Below, in pieces: positions 57,801-64,000 of a DNA stretch of 64,000 nucleotides. Position 1 is the stretch's first letter. Every line of letters starts with the position of its first letter. Under the pieces are notes generated by a model, which had not been told where the DNA came from, ran no database searches, and saw only the letters and a program-made list of their open reading frames with translations. Source of the stretch: Aptenodytes patagonicus (Eukaryota; Chordata; Aves; Sphenisciformes; Spheniscidae); the NCBI RefSeq assembly GCF_965638725.1, contig NC_134975.1:1934179-1998178 (forward strand). Direction: 5' to 3'. The position numbers and the translations under genes were made by a program.

Positions 57801-58410
57801 ATCCGCCGAGCACCCGGGCACCCCCCACCGCGCTCCCCCCCCCGGAAAGGCTCCCCCCGTGCACCCAGCGACATGGGTGGGCCAAATGGGTGATGGGAAA
57901 CCTGCACCCATCTCGTAATTCTTCCACAAGCATCTGGTTTTGGGGTTAAAGTTGGATTTTGGTGCAATTTCAGTGCTGGCTTTTTATCCCCATGCCAGGT
58001 GGGGTTGTGGCACAGTCGGCTTCTCCAGGATGCAGCGGTGGGGCGAGGCAGTAACAGCCACCAAATCCAACATCTCTCATTGCAAAGGAGGTCGGTTTTG
58101 GAAGAGAAATGGAGCTAGTGGCAGGGAAAAATCCCAACTGGATCCCCCTGCATCCCCAAGGAGCTGCATCGCTGCTCACAGAGGGGATTTGCAGCATTTT
58201 CTCCTTTCCCGTTATCCCGAGGACTTTCTGGCTGCCCCGAGAGCGTGAGGCCGGTCGCTTTTCCCCACAGCTCTTTCCTAAGGTGCGAGGAAGAGGCGGG
58301 ACGCGGCCAAAGGGATGCTCTGGAATATGGGAGGGGAAAAGGATGCTGAGGCTTGGAGGAGAAAGGATTGCCGGGTTGTGGGGCAAAGCATCCACCAGCG
58401 TGCCAGAGAG
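57801..58410. other. BIN2-CELA1 intergenic spacer
   Basis: This spacer of about 0.6 kb lies between the BIN2 promoter and the CELA1 3' end (both genes on the minus strand). I see no coding exon, repeat or RNA gene in it. Confidence 0.6.
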
Positions 58411-58420
58411 AGGAACAGAT

Positions 58421-58426
58421 TTTATT
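58421..58426 (-). terminator. CELA1: CELA1 polyadenylation signal
   Basis: TTTATT on the plus strand is AATAAA on the minus strand, about 100 bp downstream of the CELA1 stop codon (58524-58526). It predicts a short 3' UTR ending near 58405. Confidence 0.75.
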
Positions 58427-58523
58427 GACACCGGCTATGGGTTTTAAACCCTTCCGACCAAAAGGTGGGGGAAGATGATGTCCATTGCCTGAGCCGGGGA
58501 CCGGGCTCCTCTCCTGCCACCGC

Positions 58524-60360
58524 TCAGTTCTGGGCCATCACCTGGAAGGAGAAGAAGGGCAATGGTTGAGCCGAGCAGAGAGATAGAGCCGGTGCATCGG
58601 TGCAATGGTAGCGCCAGTTCTCAGCCCCTGGCTGCCCGAGCCCCGCCATCGCCTTACGCTCATCATCCAGGAGATGTAGGCAGAGACGCGGGTGAAGACG
58701 GTGGGTTTGCGCTCGACGTTGCAGCCCAGACTGGAGACGAAGCTGGTGACGCCGTGAACCTGGTACTGCCCGTTCACCGCGCAGTGCAGGGGACCGCCCG
58801 AATCGCCCTGCCGGACCGAGGAACCCATATGAGATGGGAGAAATGGGGATGGCGGTGGGATGCCGGCGGGGAAAGCGGGATGTTGGGGGTCATACCTGGC
58901 AGCCGGAGCGTATGCCGTCACCGCCGGCGCAGACCATGGTGGTCTTGACGGTGGAGCCCCAGTAGGAGGGGCTGGAGCAGATCTGGTAGTCTACCACGGG
59001 CAGGTACGCCTGCAGCAGGACGCTGGAGAGCTGCCCGTTGGCTGCATGAAACCAAGCGCTGGTTAATGCCATACCGGCAAAGACCTGCGAGACTCGGCAA
59101 ACTCCCCCCTCACCAAAGCAGAGCCCGTAGCCGCCATCGAGCCCCTTTTCCTGCATAAAATCCCCCCCAAAACCTTGGTACAACCCCACCCAACATGGGG
59201 CATCTCCATGCCTGGAGCGAAGCCCTGTGTGATGCCTCCTGGGACCTCAAAGGGCTTAAAAATATCATTCAGCTCCCCACGTTTCCCACATTTTTTGGGT
59301 GATTTAGGGCTGGGGAGACCCGTTGGCACTCACTGCGGGTGAGACCCCAGCCTGTGATGTAGCAGGGGTAGTTGTTGGACAGGATGGACCCCTCCCGGGG
59401 CAGGACCGCCAGCTGCACATAGCTGTTCAGGGTGGCGTAGCTGGCCAGGCGGATCAGGGCGATGTCGTAGCTGGTGAGAGGAGGGAGAGGATGTTGCAAG
59501 GACCCCCCCCCATTCCCAGTGACGCTGCCCCCCCAAATCCCCCTCCCCATGTGCGTTACCCCCCGGCGGCGTTGTTCCCGTTCCAGTAGGGATGGATGAT
59601 GATCTTGCTCACACCGAAGACCTGCTCACTGCCGTCGTTCCCGTAGAGGTTGTGCTCACCGGCCACGACACGGAAGTTCAGGTTACTGCCAGGAAGGCAA
59701 AAACCCATAGGATCAGGCCATAAATTATTATTATTTTAACTGTGAGCTGGTATGGAAAGGATCAGTGCAAGAAGAAGATGCTCCCGGAGATGGTCCATGT
59801 AACCCCCTAATGGAGGACCAGCAAAGACCTTAAAGGACCGTTGCTCTCTGGGTTGGGGCAGCCAAAATTTCTCCTTGGAAAGGTTTTTGGTGGAAAACGG
59901 CTTTTCCACGAGAGGAAGGTGGAGTCCCTGCGCCCGCTCACCGATCCACGCAATGGGCTGCCGTCATCACCCAGTTTCTCCGGATGAGGGACCCTCCGCA
60001 GGTGTGATGCCAGCTGCCACCGGAGTAATACTGGAGGGAGATCTGGGGAAGGGGGGATGCGAGACATGGGGGGGTCTCACCGCATGGTCCCAGGGAGATG
60101 AAACCCCCACGGGATTCGCTGGTTGACCCCAGGAAGGACCCACCTGGGAGGGCCAGGAGTGCGAGCGCGCCTCGGTCCCACCAACCACCCGTTGCACCCC
60201 ATCGAGATCCTGCTCGGAGCAGTGTCCTGCGGGAGAGAGGATGGGGAGGGGGAATGAATTGCAAGCGGGGGGTCATCACCCGGTAACGAGGCCAATGGCT
60301 TCCCACGGAGGACGCACCACAGAGGGCGAGAGCGGCGAGGAGCACGAGCTGCAGCATCAT
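58524..60360 (-). CDS. CELA1: Chymotrypsin-like elastase family member 1; complete, 8 exons
   Basis: CELA1 is a secreted pancreatic serine endopeptidase (S1 family) that cuts after small aliphatic residues. Minus-strand exons are 60318-60360, 60144-60226, 59942-60042, 59560-59685, 59334-59470, 58896-59041, 58658-58807 and 58524-58541, giving 267 aa in under 2 kb. The signal peptide is [15 protein letters not shown]. The activation peptide ends VQR before mature [15 protein letters not shown] (Val28). The catalytic triad is complete: His72 (TAAHC), Asp120 (GYDIALIRL) and Ser215 ([12 protein letters not shown]). Eight cysteines of the mature domain fit the four usual disulfides. The pocket sequence RSGCQGDSGG with VTSFVSS fits elastase 1 rather than trypsin. 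The activation peptide carries an extra Cys17 (GHCSEQ). One additional Gly precedes YDIAL compared with human (AAGGYD), which follows from the only GT donor available. Two adjacent ATGs start the frame; the first is used here. Confidence 0.96.
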
Positions 60361-60460
60361 CTTGGACCACGGCGGTGCTTCGTCTGCGGCGGGGGCTGCA
60401 CTGCCGGCAGCTTTAAAGGGGACGGGGAAGGAGGGAAGGGAGGAAAACCAGGTGACACGG
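60361..60460 (-). promoter_or_regulatory. CELA1: CELA1 core promoter with TATA-like box and PTF1-like element
   Basis: CTTTAAAG at 60411-60418 is a TATA-like box about 55 bp upstream of the start codon. About 30 bp further upstream, read on the minus strand, CACCTGGTTTTCCTCCC (E-box at 60449-60454) resembles the bipartite E-box plus TTTTCCC element bound by PTF1 (PTF1A, E-protein, RBPJ) in acinar elastase promoters. Spacing between the two halves is shorter than in the mammalian gene as I remember it, so activity is uncertain. Confidence 0.5.
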
Positions 60461-61410
60461 CTCTATCGAGCAGCCTTGGTCCCTCTTCCAAAACACACAC
60501 GGCCCCGAAGGTCGGGGCCCAAAAACCCTGGGTGCACTCCAAGTCTCCCTCGGCTTTGGACAGGCAGCCCAAATCCCTGGGGAGACAATACCCTGCTCTT
60601 GCATCTTCCTCTTCTGCACATCTCGGGCGACGTTGTCATGAGTTTCTCCTGGTCTCAAGCCCCACGGATGCCCCAGCCATGGCTCTCACATTGCGTTTAT
60701 CCCCGGGATGCCTCCAAGAGTTTTATCCAACACATGAACGGTGCTTGCATCGCCCCTGGGATGGGGAAATTGAGGCAAATGCAGGGCAAGACCTTCACCC
60801 CCTCCAAAAAATCCCACCCCACCCAATACAGCCAGCACTGGAGCAGGGACCGGGCACGACCTCCATGGGGCATTATTTTGAGGTTAAATGAAACACCAAG
60901 ATGGTTTGTAATAAAAACCTGATTTCTGGCCAAAAGAGTTTTATTTTTTCCCCCTTCACAAAGAAATTGAGGCCGTTCCGGGGGGTGAATCTGTGGCATC
61001 GAGGTTTTCGCTCCACTGCTGGAGCAGTCGCTGGAAAACAGCATTTGTGATAGCGGTGATTATCGGTTCACCCAGGCAAAAAAAAACCAAAAGAAAAAAA
61101 GCACCTGCTGCATTTCTGCTCTTATCTCTAAGGAAAACACGAGATTTCATGGGTAAAACGGTCTCCAAATAATCACTTATTTGTTTTATCAGCACAGAAT
61201 GGAACACGGTGAGGGACAGCAGCGAAGCCTCTGCCTCGGCACAGGGACAACCCAACCCAAATTTCAACCACACCAAATGTGACACCTCATCGCAGAAGTG
61301 GCTTTAAACCCACTTTTGGGCTGCAAAAAGGAGCTTCCAGGGCAAGAAGAGGGAGAGGAATTAAACTAGACGAGGGGTGGGAGCTCAGAGAAAGCTGGAG
61401 ATGGGATGTC
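60461..61410. other. CELA1-GALNT6 intergenic spacer
   Basis: No gene was recognised here. A minus-strand AATAAA (plus TTTATT at 60939-60944) could be an alternative, distal GALNT6 3' end. Confidence 0.5.
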
Positions 61411-61428
61411 TGTAAAATAAATCATCTC

Positions 61429-61434
61429 TTTATT
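61429..61434 (-). terminator. GALNT6: Candidate GALNT6 polyadenylation signal
   Basis: TTTATT on the plus strand (AATAAA on the minus strand) lies about 0.93 kb downstream of the GALNT6 stop codon. The stretch between them, 61435-62367, would be 3' UTR. It contains an AAT microsatellite at 61706-61738 and a mixed A/G homopolymer run at 62264-62296. Confidence 0.55.
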
Positions 61435-61705
61435 TGAGGTCATGTATCCAAAGACAGGTTCTCCCACCCCCACACCACTTCCAGGAGGGGTTGTCCCCCC
61501 CCAAATGAAATGGCAATGAAAGCAGCAGCTACAGTAGTAGTCGGGCTTGAAGAAAACCAGGGGAGGCAGGAGATCTTGCGCCCGGGCGCTGGCGAGAGCC
61601 TCTCCGGGCGGATGCCGCGGTGTGTTTGGGCCGTGCCACCCGGGGAAAACCCCTCCTCCAGATCAGCACAAGGACGAGCAGAATCGCACCCAGGAATCAT
61701 CATCA

Positions 61706-61738
61706 TATAATAATAATAATAATAATAAAAAAAAATAA
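61706..61738. repeat. AAT trinucleotide microsatellite
   Basis: ATAATAATAATAATAATAAT followed by an A-rich tail, within the probable GALNT6 3' UTR. Confidence 0.95.
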
Positions 61739-62367
61739 TCTAGCTTCCCCCGCCCCCCCCAAATCAAGCCTGGTATCTAAGGCAGAGAGCCCAACTTCTC
61801 CCATCCTGGCAGCAGCGATGCGGGATGCTTGCAGTGCCACGGAGGGCGAGGGCCGGATCCTGGCAGCCCCCTGGCAGTGCTGGGGGGGGGGGGGGGATTG
61901 CCTTGCCCGCACAGGGCCACAACAAACCATGAGCCACCCTCCCGCAGGATGAGCCGCACGGCCGGTCACCGTCCTCCTCCTCGCTGGAAGGAGCTTCCCA
62001 CCCGGCTTTCACGTGCGGGGCGCCGCGGATGTGTTTTTCAATGCCCGATATGAATTTAAGAGTCTCTGGCTGGAGCCGGGGAGGGGAAGGATGAGCAGCA
62101 CCCAGGTACCAAAGAGCATCCTCAGGCATCTCTACGACCGCTGGGTTTTGGGCACCGTGGGGTACCGCCGGCCAAGCTTGGCTCCCCGGGCTTCCCTGCT
62201 CCAAAGGCACGGGGCTGAGTTCAAGGCAACCATGAAATGCAGCATATTTAAGGCTTTTGGTTCTTAAATAAAAAAAAAAAAAGGGGGGGGGGGGGAAGTT
62301 TTTTTGGATTCTGGTTTCCTGAGCGCGGTTGGGGATGGCCGGGGGCTCGGGCCACTCTGCTCCCCGC

Positions 62368-63915
62368 CTAGGTGAAGGACCAGAGCTGGTGGGGGTCCAC
62401 TGGGTCGCAGGGAACCATCGCCGGGTGCTTCCCTCGTGCCGTCAAGCACGTACCGGAGGCTGGGTTTTTAATCAGCCGATCCTGCCGAAAATAAAGATGG
62501 CATCAGCGATACCCGGTGGGATGAAGAAAGGATGAGGCTGAGGGGAAGCAGCAGAGAAGCATCATCGTGGTGGGGATGATGCCACCATCCCCTTGGGTGA
62601 TTCCTGGGGTGGAGATGCATCTCCTCACCTGCGCCAGGTCCCACTCCTCGCTGGCTGGCACCCGGCCAGGCTTCCCTCGGTACTGGCAGTCACCCAGCTC
62701 GGCCGAGCCCGAGCCCGCCCGCAGGCAGAGCTCCTTCCCGATGTTGTGCCGCAGCTCCCGCTGGCTTGTGTACTCAAAATACTGGGGGGCAAGACCAGAG
62801 AGGGGACGTCATGCTGCCGTGCCCTGAGAAACTAACCCCCAGGGGAAAAACAGGGGGGTTGCAGGAGGGGAAAATGCTGGGGGTTGATGGGTGCCCACCT
62901 GGTTGCCCCCCATCCCGTGGCAGGGGTACATGATGAGTGGTTTCCCACCGTGGTTGTTCTCACCGACGTCCAGGCAGCTCTTGGTGCCCTCGTTTTTTAT
63001 CTGCGGGGGACGGGGGACGAAAGGGGCAGGGGGGTGAGCTGGGCTCCGAGGGCTCGGGGTAGGGACCCGCCTTGGGTTTGGGCTTTGCGGGGCACTTTAA
63101 TTATTGCTGTACAAACACGATCCTGGTACTAGGCGCTGTGTCCGGGTCCCTTGTCCTTTCCAGGACGCGAGGAATGCCCGCACCAATGCTTCCGTCCCAC
63201 CGAGTCAAAGGTGAGAGCCGCCCAGGACGAGGTTTCAGGAAACAAAGGTGAATTAAAACCTGGACGGGAGCCAGCGCCCGGCCCTCGCTGCATCCAACGG
63301 CTGCTTTCACATTGCCCCGGCCGAGGAGGGTTGGACTCAGACCCCAACACCCGGCTTGGAGGAAAGGGGCTTTTTTTGGCAGCTCCATCCTCGGGGACGG
63401 AGCCGGCGCTCTGCATCTTGCCTGTTCCCAGCTCGGTTTTTCAAGTCCATCCTGTGCATGCCAATGCCGGCACGGTGCTTGTGGAAGCTTTCAGCTCTTT
63501 CGCCCGATTTAACCTGATGCCACGTCCCCGCGGGTCCCCCACCCCGTAAACTCGCCCCAAACCAGCTCTGCCAGATTCCAGCTCTTTTGCCGTCAGCCAG
63601 AGCCCGAACCGGCCCCACCAGCCAGTGACAGACCTGGTGACGGACGCGGCTGCACCAAAACCCTCCAGCACGCTGGTTTAAATGCAAAACCCCCAAACCC
63701 AACCTTTTGGGGACTTCACTGCCGTGGCTATTTCTAGCCAAGGACTGAGCCCAGCGGGATGCTCCGGGCACCCCCGTGCTTACCGCTCCATAAAAAGTTG
63801 GAGTCAGGTCAGGAACAAACATCTCGGGGTAGACAGTCTGGAGGTACCAGGTGAAGTTCTTGCAGTGGAGCTGCTCCCTCAGCTTGCGCCGGTCTGTAAT
63901 GTCACCATACGTCTT
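62368..63915 (-). CDS. GALNT6: Polypeptide N-acetylgalactosaminyltransferase 6, C-terminal part (4 exons; 5' part beyond the right edge)
   Basis: GALNT6 is a Golgi type II membrane enzyme that starts mucin-type O-glycosylation by moving GalNAc from UDP-GalNAc to Ser/Thr. Minus-strand coding exons are 63784-63915, 62899-63000, 62629-62781 and 62368-62481, encoding the last 166 residues. The first, [20 protein letters not shown] followed by [16 protein letters not shown], is the end of the catalytic region and linker. The others are the ricin-type lectin domain: [20 protein letters not shown] with the CLD motif, [20 protein letters not shown] and CQYRG, then [14 protein letters not shown] and the QxW-like HQLWSF before the TAG stop. 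Sequence and synteny favour GALNT6 over GALNT3. The acceptor of the 63915 exon (GATAG|AAG or GATAGAAG|ACG) is ambiguous by one codon. Confidence 0.93.
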
Positions 63916-64000
63916 CTATCGACAAAGTCACGTGAGAAAATTAAACTAATCTCTGAAGCCAGCAAGAAAAAAACAAAGAAAACCTTCCTGAGCCAGGGCT

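Noticed and set aside
1-64000. Endogenous retroviruses, LTR elements or other virus-derived copies
   Set aside because: No paired terminal repeats or gag/pol/env-like translations were recognised in any frame.

Overview
The window is vertebrate nuclear DNA and most likely comes from a bird (or another archosaur), probably a GC-rich microchromosome. It holds a dense block of spliced genes with short introns, very GC-rich DNA, many C/G-rich minisatellites, long homopolymer runs and almost no recognisable interspersed repeats. Gene content and order match the human 12q13.13 block TFCP2 - POU6F1 - DAZAP2 - SMAGP - BIN2 - CELA1 - GALNT6. I rebuilt the gene models exon by exon from splice sites, reading phase and remembered human proteins. 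In every model the exon phases join without a frame error.

Layout: TFCP2 (minus; coding exons at 954-16492, last exons beyond the left edge); TFCP2 CpG-island promoter (about 16.5-17.6 kb); POU6F1 (minus; coding 18541-27166, 614 aa, complete); a 15 kb gene-poor stretch (27.2-42.5 kb) holding the putative POU6F1 promoter/CpG island near 35 kb and several AT-rich blocks that look like conserved regulatory DNA; DAZAP2 (plus; 42912-46326, 168 aa, complete); SMAGP (minus; 48437-48978, 93 aa, complete, convergent with DAZAP2); BIN2 (minus; 52150-57715, 609 aa, complete); CELA1 (minus; 58524-60360, 267 aa, complete); GALNT6 (minus; 62368-63915, last four coding exons, 5' part beyond the right edge).

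The genes do not form one pathway. TFCP2 and POU6F1 are transcription factors (a grainyhead/CP2-type factor and a POU-homeodomain factor). DAZAP2 is a small proline/tyrosine-rich adaptor, SMAGP a one-pass membrane protein, BIN2 a leukocyte BAR-domain protein, CELA1 a secreted pancreatic-type serine protease and GALNT6 a Golgi O-glycosylation enzyme. I saw no virus-derived element.

Most striking observations: two exact copies of the POU6F1 (Brn-5) consensus site flanking the putative POU6F1 promoter, which suggests autoregulation; minisatellites carrying transcription-factor motifs (E-boxes in a POU6F1 intron, CRE/ATF4-type sites in DAZAP2 intron 1); a GC-AG first intron in DAZAP2; a tRNA-like cloverleaf with a perfect B-box in the TFCP2 promoter; and lineage-appropriate core promoters for BIN2 (PU.1 plus RUNX) and CELA1 (PTF1-like plus TATA-like).
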